A stretch of 64,000 bases of DNA from Stenotrophomonas maltophilia (GTDB lineage Bacteria; Pseudomonadota; Gammaproteobacteria; Xanthomonadales; Xanthomonadaceae), in the NCBI RefSeq assembly GCF_002205165.1, contig NZ_NIVS01000004.1, positions 33,568-97,567 of the forward strand, written 5' to 3'. Of this stretch, positions 1 through 8,191 are shown piece after piece. The notes under the pieces are model-generated. The model was given only the letters and a program-made list of their open reading frames with translations, made no database searches and was not told where the DNA came from. Made by a program: the position numbers and the translations under genes. Numbering within the stretch: position 1 is the first letter of the stretch; every line of letters starts with the position of its first letter.

Positions 1-1262
1 GACACGGTGTCGGTAGCGGCGACCATGCTCTGGCCGGTCAGTCGCTGGATTTCGATCAGGGCGGTCTGTGCGGCGATGGCCGCTTCGAGCTGGCGCTGGC
101 GTGCTTCGATCCGCATCGCCTGCAGCTGGGCCCACTCCATATAGCTGATCGCGCCGGCACGCCAGGCCTTCTCGGCGGCGTTCTCGGCACGCTTGAGCTG
201 GGGCAGTACGTCGCGCTCCATGCGGGTGACTTCCAGCCGCGAGGTCAGGTAGCGGCCATGCGCTTCAGCGAGCGTGGCGTACAGCTGCAGCGCGCGCGCG
301 TCGCGCTCCACGCTGTTGAGCGCCAGTTCGGCCTCGGCCGCGCGGATCTCCGGGTCGGCACGGCGCACACTGCCCAGCGGCACGCTGAAGCCGGCCACCA
401 GGGAGGTATCGCGGGTGTCGCGGCTGTTGCGCACGCCCACCTGCCAGCTGACATCGGGCCGTGCCTGGGTGCGGGCCAGCTGCACCTGCGCTTCGCGGAT
501 GCGGCGCTCACCGGCCAGCACCGCCAGTTCCGGGGTGCGCTGCAGTTCGTCGGCGAGCACGGTGAAGTCCTGCAACGCGGGCAGCTGCATCGGATCGCCG
601 GTGACCACGTCGAAGCCGGGCTCGCGCTGGCGCCACAACGCCGACAGCGCCGCACGCGCGGACTGATCCACCTGCCGGGCGCGATCGCGGTCCAGTTCGG
701 CCTGCGCCAGCATCGCCTGCGCCGTCATCAGCACCGATTCCGGCGAAGCACCGGCCTGCAGCCGCAGCCGCGCGGCGGCGACGGCGCGCCTGCGCTGCTC
801 GATATCGGTCTCGGCGATGCGCAGCTGCTGACGCGCATCGGTCACCGCCAGGTAGCGGCGGGCGACTTCGGCCATCAGGTCCAGCCGCGCGGTTTCCCGC
901 TGCGGGGCCAGATTGTCCAGATTGGCCTGGGCCACGGCGCGGCGGGCGTCCAGTTTGCCGCCGCGCTCCAGCACGCCGGCCAAAGTGACGGTAACTTCCG
1001 CGGCATCGAAGCCGCGGGTGTCGCCGGTGCCGAGGGCGTTCTCCAGCTCCACGCCCACGGTCAAGGGCGGCGACAGGCCGGCCGCGTCACGGCGGGCTTC
1101 CCACACCGGCCGCTGGGCCTGCGCCAGGCGCAGATCGGGGTGGTACTGGGCGACGCGCGCGATGGCGTCGTCGAGGGTCAACGGTGCAGCAGGTGTCGTG
1201 CCCTGTGCGTACACGCACGGCACGAACGCAATGGCAGCCAGGGCTGCCAGACGCATCCACAT
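1..1262 (-). CDS. TolC-family outer-membrane efflux protein (CzcC-like), 3' end outside window
   Basis: About 420 residues of an outer-membrane factor are present; the stop codon lies left of the window. The ATG at 1262 has a GGAG ribosome site about 10 bases upstream and is followed by a short signal peptide (MWMRLAALAAIAFVPCVYAQ). The body has the long alpha-helical TolC layout: an N-terminal LTLDDAIARVAQYHPDLRLA segment, Ala/Arg/Glu/Gln-rich helices, and a second repeat containing VGFSVPLG-type beta sequence followed by EIRAAEAELALN. Proteins of this type form the outer-membrane channel of RND metal or drug exporters. The His-rich small gene just upstream suggests a Czc/Cus-type heavy-metal pump whose membrane-fusion and RND genes would lie to the left. 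Substrate cannot be read from this component, so the CzcC assignment is inference. Confidence 0.85.
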   Translation of the reverse strand, partial: MWMRLAALAAIAFVPCVYAQGTTPAAPLTLDDAIARVAQYHPDLRLAQAQRPVWEARRDAAGLSPPLTVGVELENALGTGDTRGFDAAEVTVTLAGVLERGGKLDARRAVAQANLDNLAPQRETARLDLMAEVARRYLAVTDARQQLRIAETDIEQRRRAVAAARLRLQAGASPESVLMTAQAMLAQAELDRDRARQVDQSARAALSALWRQREPGFDVVTGDPMQLPALQDFTVLADELQRTPELAVLAGERRIREAQVQLARTQARPDVSWQVGVRNSRDTRDTSLVAGFSVPLGSVRRADPEIRAAEAELALNSVERDARALQLYATLAEAHGRYLTSRLEVTRMERDVLPQLKRAENAAEKAWRAGAISYMEWAQLQAMRIEARQRQLEAAIAAQTALIEIQRLTGQSMVAATDTV

Positions 1263-1316
1263 GGGAGTCTCCAGAAAGCGATCAGAGGGCAAACGGCGGC
1301 GCGTGGCCGCAGGGCA

Positions 1317-1697
1317 TCAGATCGCTATCGGAGGGCGCAGCAGGTTCTCGGGCGGCTGAGTGCGCAGCTGCGCGACCAACCCGGCAGGCACGCCGTGGCT
1401 GGGCGCGGTGGGCAGGCTCCAGGCCATCGCGGCCATCGGCAGCACGCCGCCATGGCCATGGCAGTGGCCGCAATGCACCAGCGCATGCAGCCAGTCTTCG
1501 TTGCCGTCGTCGTCGCTGGAGGCAACGCCGGCCGTGTCATCGCCGGTGCCGTGCAGCTCGCTGCTGTCGGCGTGCACGGTCAGGTGGATATCGGCCAGGG
1601 CCGAGGCCAGCGAGCTGCCGAACACGCCCACACCCACCACCACCAGCATCAGCAGACGGAGCAGCAGGGACGGACGCGGGCGGGCACGACGGAACAT
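1317..1697 (-). CDS. small His-rich exported protein, CzcI-like
   Basis: About 126 residues from the ATG at 1697 (MFRRARPRPSLLLRLLM). A basic N-terminus and one hydrophobic segment (about residues 11-33) look like a signal peptide or anchor. The middle is acidic (DDTAGVASSDDDGNED) and is followed by a dense cluster HALVHCGHCHGHGG with five His and two Cys, a plausible metal-binding site. The gene is 54 bp upstream of the CzcC-like gene on the same strand, the position of CzcI-type proteins in some czc operons. An in-frame ATG at 1748 would add 17 residues with no signal character, so I prefer 1697, although no clear ribosome site is visible. Family membership is inferred from context and composition only. 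Confidence 0.55.
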   Translation of the reverse strand: MFRRARPRPSLLLRLLMLVVVGVGVFGSSLASALADIHLTVHADSSELHGTGDDTAGVASSDDDGNEDWLHALVHCGHCHGHGGVLPMAAMAWSLPTAPSHGVPAGLVAQLRTQPPENLLRPPIAI

Positions 1698-1766
1698 GGC
1701 CCGCAGGGTAGCCGGGCGTGAAGCCGTTACACAATCGCAGCCCGGCACGTTGGTTCACGTTGGCCA

Positions 1767-1788
1767 GGGCCGGCACGATGGCCGGCCC
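1767..1788. terminator. 8-bp GC hairpin after the DUF885 gene
   Basis: GGGCCGGC and GCCGGCCC pair perfectly around a six-base loop, just past the stop of the peptidase gene. No T-run follows on either strand, so a terminator role is only suggested by position. Confidence 0.3.
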
Positions 1789-1797
1789 CGGCGCGGC

Positions 1798-3585
1798 TCA
1801 GCTGGCCGCGGCCTTGCGCTGGGCGATGAAGGCCTGGATCTGCGCCTCCAGCACCGGCAGCGGCACCGAGCCCTGGCTGAGCACGGCGTCGTGGAAGGCC
1901 TTGACGTCGAAACGGTCGCCCAGTTCCTGCTCGGCCTGCGCGCGCAGGCGCACGATTGCGATCTCGCCGAGCTTGTAGCTCAGCGCCTGGCCCGGCCAGG
2001 AGATGTAGCGGTCCACTTCGGTGGTCACTTCATGCTCGCTCAGCGCGGTGTGGTCGCGCAGGTAGGACAGCGCCTGCTCGCGGGTCCAACCCTTGTGGTG
2101 CACGCCGGTGTCGATCACCAGGCGCGCGGCCCGCCACATTTCGTAGGTCAGGCGGCCGAAATCCTCGTACGGGGTTTCGTAGATGCCCATTTCCACGCCG
2201 AGCTTCTCGCAGTACAGGCCCCAGCCTTCGCCATAGGCGGAGATGTAGTTGTTGCGGCGGAAGGCCGGCTGCTCGCCCTGCTCGGCCGCCAGTGCGCCCT
2301 GCAGTGCATGGCCGGGATCGGACTCATGCAGGGTCAGCGCCGGCAGGTTGTACAGCGGCCGCGCCGGCAGGTTGTAGGTGTTGAGCCAGTAAGTGCCCAT
2401 GCCACCACGGCCGGCGGTCCAGAACGGGGCGATATCCGGCGGCACCGGGACGATGGTGAAGCGCGCGCGCGGCAGGGTCATGTACTTGCCGATCACGCCG
2501 TCCACGCGCTTGGAGATCCAGGCCACGCGGTGCAGCAGCTCGTCCGGGGTCTTGGCGTAGAACTGCGGATCGGTGCGCAGGAAGGTCAGGAACTCGGCGA
2601 AGCTGCCCTTGAACTCGACCTGCTTGATGATGCCGTCCATCTCGGCCTGGATCCGCGCGACTTCCTTCAGGCCGATCTCGTGGATCTGCTGCGGGGTCAG
2701 GTCCAGCGTGGTGTATTCGTGGATCTGCTGCTTGTAATACGCCTTGCCGCCGGGCATCGCCTCGGCCGCCAGGGTGGTGCGCGCCTGCGGCACATACTCG
2801 CTGACGAAGAAGGTGCGCAGCTTGGCGAAGGCCGGCACCACGCTGCCACCGATGGCCTGGCGGGCCTGTTCCTGCAGCTGCGCCTGCTCGGCGGCCGGGA
2901 TGCTGGCCGGGAGTTTCTTGAACGGCGCGTACAGCGGCGACTGGGTCGGGTCCTTCAGTTCGGACACGGTGGCGATCGAGACCTCGCGGCCATCGAGCAC
3001 CGCACGCGGCACGCTGAAACCGCGCTTGAGGCCGGCGCGCATGTTCTCGGTCTGCTGGTCGAAATAGCGCGGCACATCATTCAGGCGCGCGATGTAGTTG
3101 CGGTAGTCCTGCGCGGTCTTCATCTCGCGCCGGGCCATGAAGGACAGGTTGGACCAGAACGAGGAGTCCGCGTTGAACGGCATTTCGTAGGCGCGCAGGC
3201 GCACGTCGGCGGCCAGGTTGAACACCTGGTCGCGGTAGATCGCGTAGTTGATCCGGTTCTCGGCCGAGAGCGCCTGGGTATCCACCTTGTCCAGCTGGGC
3301 GAGGACGTCGTCCCAGACCTTCAGCCGGCCCTGCTGCGCGGCTGCGCCGACATCGGGCATGCGGGTGGCATTGGCCGGGCCGTCGCCGTCTTCGCTGGCT
3401 TCACCGCCGCCGGCTTCGCGCCAGGCCCATTCCTTCTCGTAGATGGCGCGGAACTGCGCATCGGCGGGGCTTTCGGCAGCCAGGCTGGCCGGGGCGGCAG
3501 CCGGGGTGGCCGGAGGTGCAGCCAGGGCAGCGCCGGCAGGAAGGGCCAGGGCGAGCAGCAGCGCAGCAACGAGCGGTGATTTCAC
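1798..3585 (-). CDS. DUF885 family (predicted metallopeptidase), secreted
   Basis: 595 residues starting with a typical signal peptide (MKSPLVAALLLALALPAGAALA), so probably periplasmic or outer-membrane associated. The C-terminal half carries the two family signatures: LTLHESDPGHALQ (HESxPGH, about residue 415) and SAYGEGWGLYCEKLG (about residue 445), which supply the presumed zinc ligands and catalytic Glu as in HExxH-type peptidases. Full length for the family. DUF885 proteins are annotated as putative dipeptidyl carboxypeptidases, but substrates are mostly unknown. It stands alone: a GTAG palindrome lies upstream and the His-rich gene starts 100 bp downstream on the same strand. Confidence 0.88.
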   Translation of the reverse strand: MKSPLVAALLLALALPAGAALAAPPATPAAAPASLAAESPADAQFRAIYEKEWAWREAGGGEASEDGDGPANATRMPDVGAAAQQGRLKVWDDVLAQLDKVDTQALSAENRINYAIYRDQVFNLAADVRLRAYEMPFNADSSFWSNLSFMARREMKTAQDYRNYIARLNDVPRYFDQQTENMRAGLKRGFSVPRAVLDGREVSIATVSELKDPTQSPLYAPFKKLPASIPAAEQAQLQEQARQAIGGSVVPAFAKLRTFFVSEYVPQARTTLAAEAMPGGKAYYKQQIHEYTTLDLTPQQIHEIGLKEVARIQAEMDGIIKQVEFKGSFAEFLTFLRTDPQFYAKTPDELLHRVAWISKRVDGVIGKYMTLPRARFTIVPVPPDIAPFWTAGRGGMGTYWLNTYNLPARPLYNLPALTLHESDPGHALQGALAAEQGEQPAFRRNNYISAYGEGWGLYCEKLGVEMGIYETPYEDFGRLTYEMWRAARLVIDTGVHHKGWTREQALSYLRDHTALSEHEVTTEVDRYISWPGQALSYKLGEIAIVRLRAQAEQELGDRFDVKAFHDAVLSQGSVPLPVLEAQIQAFIAQRKAAAS

Positions 3586-3690
3586 GGTCAGGGGTTCCGA
3601 GGGACGGCAAACCCCGATGATGGCACCCGGCGAAGGGGCCGCGCATGGATCAAAGGTCCTGCCCGCGTCGCGGGCAGCGCCGAAGGCGGG

Positions 3691-3713
3691 GTAGCCACCG
3701 ACCGTTGGTCGGT
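3691..3713 (+). repeat. SMAG-type REP palindrome (monomer)
   Basis: A GTAG head (3691-3694) is followed by a perfect 7-bp stem ACCGACC / GGTCGGT with loop GTT. The layout matches the GTAG REP family described in Stenotrophomonas maltophilia. It lies in the 138-bp space between the DUF885 gene and the LAB_N gene. Confidence 0.8.
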
Positions 3714-3723
3714 AGGCACGCCC

Positions 3724-4065
3724 TCAATGCGCCGCCTTGTCCCGCTTCCAGCCGCGGTGCGCGATATCCAGCTTCAGGCTGTACAGCGCGGTGAACGCCG
3801 GGAACAGGTTCTGCAGCACGCCCACCGAGTCCTGCTTGGCCGAGAACAGGAAGTAGCTCAGCGTCATCAGGCTGCCGACCACGCTCATGTACCAGAACAG
3901 GCGCGGGATAACCGGCTTGCCGGCGCGGCGCGAGGCGACGAACTGGACCAGCCAGCGGCCCCCGAACATCAGCGCGCCGGTGTAGCCGATCAGTTTCCAG
4001 CCAGTGACGTGCAGGCCGGTCCAGTACAGCCAGGTCAGCGGCTGGTCGAGCCAGTGCAGTTCCAT
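3724..4065 (-). CDS. LAB_N (lipid-A-disaccharide synthase N-terminal-like) membrane protein
   Basis: 113 residues, with about three membrane segments; it begins MELHWLDQPLTWLYWTGLHV and ends in a basic tail (HRGWKRDKAAH). The pattern GRWLVQFVASRRAGKPVIPRLFWYMSV is characteristic of the LAB_N domain, found fused to or next to lipid-modifying glycosyltransferases. Its ATG overlaps the stop of the upstream glycosyltransferase gene (TGATG, one-base overlap), so the two are translationally coupled. A longer reading to 4419 in this frame lies inside the glycosyltransferase gene and is rejected. Known: LAB_N proteins occur in lipid A and polyprenyl-sugar gene sets. Inferred: it helps present or flip the lipid-linked sugar made by its neighbour. 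Confidence 0.85.
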   Translation of the reverse strand: MELHWLDQPLTWLYWTGLHVTGWKLIGYTGALMFGGRWLVQFVASRRAGKPVIPRLFWYMSVVGSLMTLSYFLFSAKQDSVGVLQNLFPAFTALYSLKLDIAHRGWKRDKAAH

Positions 4066-4787
4066 CAGCGTTCTTCCACGGCGGTGCGCTTGCTGCGCGT
4101 GATCAGCCAGGCCACGCCGCGCAGGTCGCGGATGCCGACCAGCGCGCGGCCAAGGTTGTTGTACTTGGACACGCCCGCGGTGCGGTGCCGGTGGTTGACC
4201 GGCACGCTGGTGGTTTTCCAGCCGGCGCGCTGCATCAGCGCGGGCAGGTAGCGGTGCATGTGGTCGAAGTACGGCAGTTCCAGGAACGCGGCGCGCTCGA
4301 ACAGCTTGATGCCGCAGCCGGTATCGGGGGTATCGTCGCGCAGCATGCGCGCACGGATCGCGTTGGCCCACTTGCTGGCCCAGCGCTTGCTGCCTGAATC
4401 CTGGCGATTCACACGCCACCCGGCGAACAGCTTGACCTGGGTGGCGGCCGCGGCCCGTGCAGCGAGCAGCTTGGGGATGTCGGCCGGGTCGTTCTGGCCA
4501 TCACCGTCCAGGGTGGCGATCCACGGCGCGCGGGCGTGCTTGACGCCGTTGCGTACCGCAGTGCTCTGCCCGCTCTGGGTAACGTGGTGCAGCACCCGCA
4601 GTTCGGGCGTGGTGGCCTTCAGGGCCTGCAGCACCGCCAGGGTATCGTCGCGCGAGTGGTCGTCGATGTAGACGATTTCGAAATCGACCTGCCCGCGCAG
4701 CGCGGTGGTGATCTCGTTGATCAGGGGCGTGACGTTGTCGCGTTCATTGAAGACCGGGACGACGACCGACAACTGGGGTTGGCTCAT
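4065..4787 (-). CDS. family 2 glycosyltransferase, DPM1/ArnC-like
   Basis: 240 residues of a soluble GT-A fold: LSVVVPVFNERDNVTPL at the N-terminus, the DDHSRDDT nucleotide-sugar region (about residue 43), and the metal-binding DGDGQNDP (about residue 95). A late HRHRTAGVSKYNNLGRALVGI motif is typical of dolichol- and undecaprenyl-phosphate sugar synthases. There are no C-terminal membrane segments; the adjacent LAB_N protein may provide the membrane part. It would transfer a sugar from a nucleotide donor to a polyprenyl phosphate at the cytoplasmic face. With an epimerase 87 bp upstream, a uronic acid such as galacturonate is a reasonable guess for the sugar, but mannose, glucose or aminoarabinose-type substrates cannot be excluded. 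Confidence 0.85.
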   Translation of the reverse strand: MSQPQLSVVVPVFNERDNVTPLINEITTALRGQVDFEIVYIDDHSRDDTLAVLQALKATTPELRVLHHVTQSGQSTAVRNGVKHARAPWIATLDGDGQNDPADIPKLLAARAAAATQVKLFAGWRVNRQDSGSKRWASKWANAIRARMLRDDTPDTGCGIKLFERAAFLELPYFDHMHRYLPALMQRAGWKTTSVPVNHRHRTAGVSKYNNLGRALVGIRDLRGVAWLITRSKRTAVEER

Positions 4788-4874
4788 GGTCGGGCTCTGC
4801 GAATGGCCAGGATCGAAAAAGAGCGCGCATTTTCCGCACCCGAGGTTATCCGAAGATGAATCGGCGCGTGTGTG

Positions 4875-5840
4875 TCAGGCGTGATCGCCGAAATACTCGC
4901 GGCACCAGGCCACCACCGGCGGCAGACCGCGCTCGATCGGCATGGCCGGCTCGTAGCCGAAAGCGTCATGCGCACGCGTGGTGTCGGCCATCGTGCGGAC
5001 CATGTCGCCGGGCTGCATCGGCTTGTAGACCTTCTGCGCCGGGCGTCCGGCGGCCGCCTCGATGATGCCGATGAAGTGCTCCAGCTCGATCGGGGTGTGG
5101 TTGCCGAGGTTGAACACCCGGTGCGGCACCGTGTCGCTGGACGGATGCGCCAGCGCGCCGAGGATGCCATCCACGATGTCGGAGACATGTGTGAAGTCGC
5201 GCTGCATTTTTCCGTCGTTGAACACATCGATCGGGCGGCCGGCCAGGACCGCGCGCGCGAACAGCAGCGGTGCCATGTCCGGGCGGCCCCACGGGCCGTA
5301 CACGGTGAAGAAGCGCAGGCCGGTGGCGTGCAGGCCGTACAGCTGGGCGTAGGTGTAGGCCATCAGCTCGTTGGCGGCCTTGGTCGCCGCGTACAGCGAG
5401 CGCGGCTTGTCGATGCGCTGGTCTTCGGAGAACGGCGGGGTGGCCGAATCGCCGTACACCGAGCTGCTGGAGGCATACACCAGATGGGCCACGCCGCGAT
5501 GGCGGCACAGCTCCAGCATGTTGACGAAGCCGGTCAGGTTGCTGTCGACGTAGGCATGCGGGTTTTCCAGCGAGTAACGCACGCCGGCCTGGGCGGCCAG
5601 GTGGATGACCCGGGTCGGCTGGACCTCGTCGAACAGCGCGGCCAGGCCGTCGCGGTCGGTCAGGTCGAGCACGCGGATATCGGCGTCCGGGCACAGCGCG
5701 GCCACGCGATCTCGCTTGATCTGCGGAGCGTAGTAGTCGTTGTAGTTGTCCAGGCCGACGACGCGCTCGCCGCGCTCAAGCAGGGCCTTGCAGGTATTGG
5801 CACCGATGAAACCGGCGGCACCGGTCACGAGAATCGTCAT
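4875..5840 (-). CDS. NAD-dependent epimerase (UDP-glucuronate 4-epimerase-like)
   Basis: 321 residues, an extended short-chain dehydrogenase. The Rossmann motif GAAGFIG is at residues 7-13, followed by DNYNDYY (about 31), a run common in UDP-glucuronate 4-epimerases. The catalytic triad is visible as ASSSSVYG and YAATKAAN (Tyr-x3-Lys). The later segments RFFTVYGPWGRPDMA and FNDGKMQRDFTHVSDIV also favour the UDP-hexuronate epimerase group (WbnF/CapI/GAE) over GalE or RmlB. Product would be UDP-galacturonate. It is upstream of and co-directional with the glycosyltransferase and LAB_N genes, so all three may make a polyprenyl-phosphate-linked uronic acid. Substrate is inferred. Confidence 0.85.
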   Translation of the reverse strand: MTILVTGAAGFIGANTCKALLERGERVVGLDNYNDYYAPQIKRDRVAALCPDADIRVLDLTDRDGLAALFDEVQPTRVIHLAAQAGVRYSLENPHAYVDSNLTGFVNMLELCRHRGVAHLVYASSSSVYGDSATPPFSEDQRIDKPRSLYAATKAANELMAYTYAQLYGLHATGLRFFTVYGPWGRPDMAPLLFARAVLAGRPIDVFNDGKMQRDFTHVSDIVDGILGALAHPSSDTVPHRVFNLGNHTPIELEHFIGIIEAAAGRPAQKVYKPMQPGDMVRTMADTTRAHDAFGYEPAMPIERGLPPVVAWCREYFGDHA

Positions 5841-5883
5841 GGGATCTGTCCATCATGCAGCCACGTATCAATGCAGTGCGTTG

Positions 5884-5917
5884 CCGGGACGCCCGCGTGG
5901 CGATCCGCGCGTCCCGG
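5884..5917. terminator. 9-bp hairpin between Cdd1-like gene and epimerase gene
   Basis: CCGGGACGC pairs with GCGTCCCGG around a 16-base loop. It lies just past the stop of the Cdd1-like gene and 44 bp before the epimerase start. No T-run follows, so it may be a weak terminator or only mRNA structure. Confidence 0.3.
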
Positions 5918-5926
5918 TGGCCGGCC

Positions 5927-6235
5927 TCACCAGAGGCTGAGCGGCGCTTCCTTGGCCAACGTGGCCTTGCGTTCCTTGCTGAAATCCCACCACGGCCGCG
6001 GCGCCTCGCCCTGCATGAAACGCAGCACCGACAGGAATACATCGATCACGCAGGGGTCGTGCATCACCCCGGTGCGCAGGCACAGCTGCGCGTACATGTC
6101 ATACGCATCGCGACCGCGCAGGTGCGCTGGCACGCGGATGCCGATCAGACGAAGATCTTTCTCACAGGCCGGCCCGACATTCGGCAGGTCGGTCAGACGC
6201 AACAGATGGTTGCGGTCGACCTTGGTGGGGTTCAT
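5927..6235 (-). CDS. Cdd1-like helix-hairpin-helix protein
   Basis: 102 residues with no signal peptide or membrane segment. The N-terminal LLRLTDLPNVGPACEKDLRL is a helix-hairpin-helix with the NVGP turn. The later HLRGRDAYDMYAQLC and PCVIDVFLSVLRFM stretches match the small Cdd1 family (also seen in annotations as 'pathogenicity locus' or 'mitomycin resistance protein'). HhH domains bind DNA non-specifically, but no clear function is established for this family. It sits 35 bp downstream of parB on the same strand and is probably the last gene of the rsmG-parA-parB transcript. Start ATG at 6235. Confidence 0.75.
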   Translation of the reverse strand: MNPTKVDRNHLLRLTDLPNVGPACEKDLRLIGIRVPAHLRGRDAYDMYAQLCLRTGVMHDPCVIDVFLSVLRFMQGEAPRPWWDFSKERKATLAKEAPLSLW

Positions 6236-6270
6236 TGGTTGGGGAAGATCCTCTGACGCCTGCGGGGGAC

Positions 6271-7194
6271 TCAGCCCTTCTGTGCGCGAAGTCGGTCGAG
6301 CACGCCATCCAGCGTGTCCAGGTCGGTGTAGTGAATGATCAGCTTGCCCTTGCCGCCACGGCCGTGGGCGATCGCCACACGGGCCCCCAGCGACTCGGAC
6401 AACTCGGTTTCCAGCGAGGCGATATCGGCCTGCGGCGCGGCGGCCGTGGGCTTCTTGCGCAGCGCGCCGGGCACCTTGCCGGCCGCGAACTGCTGCGCGC
6501 GGTGCTCCACTTCGCGCACCGACCAGCCCTGGTCGGCCGCTTCCTGGGCCAGCTTGCTGGCCAGTTCCGGCGCCAAGGTGAGCAGCGCACGCGCATGGCC
6601 CATTTCCAGCCGGCGGGTTTCCAGCAGCAGGCGGATCGCGATCGGCAGCTCGAGCAGGCGCAGCAGGTTGGATACCGCCGCGCGCGAGCGGCCGACAGCC
6701 TGGGCGGCCTCGGCATGGGTCAAGGCGAATTCGCTGATCAGCCGCTGCAGGGCTTCGGCTTCTTCAAGCGGGTTGAGGTCTTCGCGCTGGATGTTCTCGA
6801 TCAGCGCCATCGCGATGACGGTGCGGTCTTCCAGCTCGCGCACCACCACCGGCACCTCGTCCAGGCCAGCCAGCTGCGAGGCGCGCCAGCGGCGTTCGCC
6901 GGCCACGATCTCGAAGCTGTCCGGGCCGAGCTGGCGGACCAGGATCGGCTGGATCACGCCCTGCGCCTTGATCGACTCGGCCAGCTCGGCGAGCTTGGTT
7001 TCGTCCATGTCGCGGCGCGGCTGGTACTTGCCCGGCTGCAGATGACCGACCGGCAGCTTGCGCAGGAGCTCACCCGGCTGCGGTTCGACCACGGCCGCTG
7101 CCTGCACCTGTGTCACCGCCCCCTTGGGCCCCAACAGCGCGTCGAGGCCACGGCCGAGGCCGCGTTTCTTGCCGAGGGCAGGCTTGGTGCTCAT
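6271..7194 (-). CDS. parB: chromosome-partitioning protein ParB
   Basis: 307 residues. The N-terminus ends in a basic KKRGLGRGLDALLG leader followed by the ParB/Srx CTPase domain (QPRRDMDETKLAELAESIK, then EIVAGERRWRASQLAGL, about residues 55-110). A helix-turn-helix follows (LTHAEAAQAVGRSRAAVSNLLRL, about 155-178) that would read parS. The C-terminus (KGKLIIHYTDLDTLDGVLDRL) is the dimerisation domain. ParB spreads from parS near the origin and stimulates ParA ATPase. Its ATG overlaps the parA stop (TGATG at 7192-7196). No obvious parS (TGTTTCACGTGAAACA-like) was found in the window. Confidence 0.95.
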   Translation of the reverse strand: MSTKPALGKKRGLGRGLDALLGPKGAVTQVQAAAVVEPQPGELLRKLPVGHLQPGKYQPRRDMDETKLAELAESIKAQGVIQPILVRQLGPDSFEIVAGERRWRASQLAGLDEVPVVVRELEDRTVIAMALIENIQREDLNPLEEAEALQRLISEFALTHAEAAQAVGRSRAAVSNLLRLLELPIAIRLLLETRRLEMGHARALLTLAPELASKLAQEAADQGWSVREVEHRAQQFAAGKVPGALRKKPTAAAPQADIASLETELSESLGARVAIAHGRGGKGKLIIHYTDLDTLDGVLDRLRAQKG

Positions 7195-7991
7195 CAGGCG
7201 GTCTCCATGGCCTTGTCGGCCTTCTTGCGTTGGTTGTTGCGACGGATGATCTCGCCGGCCAGGCCGAGATAGGCAACGCCACCGCGCGAGGCACGGTCGT
7301 ACCCGACGATGCTCTGGCCATGGCTGGGCGCCTCGGCCAGGCGCACGTTGCGCGGCACGATGGTGCGGAACACCTGCTCGCCGAAGTGCTCGGTCAGCTC
7401 GGCCGACACGGCATTGGCCAGGTTGTTGCGCACATCGAACATGGTCCGCAGCACACCCTCGATCTCCAGCGCCGGATTGAGGTTGGCGCGCAGCGCTTCA
7501 ATGGTTTCCACCAGCGCGCTCAGGCCTTCCAGCGCGTAGTACTCGCACTGCATCGGCACGATCACCGAATCGGCGGCGGCCAGCGCGTTGAGCGTCAGCA
7601 GCGACAGCGCCGGTGGGCAGTCGATCAGGATGTAGTCGTATTCGTCGCGGATCGGGGCCAGCGCGCGCTTGAGGCGCTGCTCGCGCTCGCTCTGGTCCAT
7701 CAGCTGGATCTCGGCGGCGGTCAGGTCGATGTTGCCCGGGAGCAGGTCGAAGCCTTCCGGCGTCTTGACCCGGACCTCGGCCGCGGTGCTTTCGCCCAGC
7801 AGCAGATCACAGGTGGACGCAGCGACTTCGCGCTTGTCCACACCGCTGCCCATGGTCGCATTGCCTTGGGAATCGAGGTCGACAAGAAGCACGCGCTTGG
7901 GTGCAGCAGCCAGGGAGGCGGCCAGATTGACGGCGGTCGTGGTCTTGCCGACGCCACCTTTCTGGTTGGCGATGGCGATGATGCGGGCCAT
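7194..7991 (-). CDS. parA: chromosome-partitioning ATPase ParA
   Basis: 265 residues from the ATG at 7991 (MARIIAIANQKGGVGKTTTA), where the deviant Walker A lies at residues 10-19. Other landmarks are LLVDLDSQGNATMGSG (A' box), DYILIDCPPALSLLTLNAL (Walker B) and a PMQCEYYALEGLSAL segment. An in-frame ATG at 8006 would add MRLTR, which is not typical. ParA forms a nucleoid-bound ATP gradient that ParB-parS follows to segregate origins. It is followed by parB with a one-base overlap. The gene upstream is rsmG, the arrangement typical of origin-proximal DNA in many bacteria. The roughly 200-bp space to rsmG (7992-8191) probably holds the promoter. Confidence 0.95.
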   Translation of the reverse strand: MARIIAIANQKGGVGKTTTAVNLAASLAAAPKRVLLVDLDSQGNATMGSGVDKREVAASTCDLLLGESTAAEVRVKTPEGFDLLPGNIDLTAAEIQLMDQSEREQRLKRALAPIRDEYDYILIDCPPALSLLTLNALAAADSVIVPMQCEYYALEGLSALVETIEALRANLNPALEIEGVLRTMFDVRNNLANAVSAELTEHFGEQVFRTIVPRNVRLAEAPSHGQSIVGYDRASRGGVAYLGLAGEIIRRNNQRKKADKAMETA

Positions 7992-8191
7992 GCGGGTGAG
8001 CCTCATCGGCAGGGAGTGGGACTGGTCATTATGCGTATATGGGGCGTGTCATGCACTGTGAGATGCGCGGCAGGCACGCGCCGCAATGCTGCGGTCACGC
8101 CCACGGGCACGCCGATGGCGCCGCGTGGGGCCACCGCGGGAAGGGGCAGGACGACCGTGGGGCGGGCGCTGCGGGCAGCGAAGTCACCGGC

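Noticed and set aside
258..1721. 487-codon open frame on the plus strand
   Set aside because: It is antisense to the TolC-family gene and the His-rich gene, both of which have clear protein features.
7992..8191. parAB promoter with CATAAT as -10
   Set aside because: The nearest -35-like ATGACA is only 13 bases away, too close for a normal promoter.
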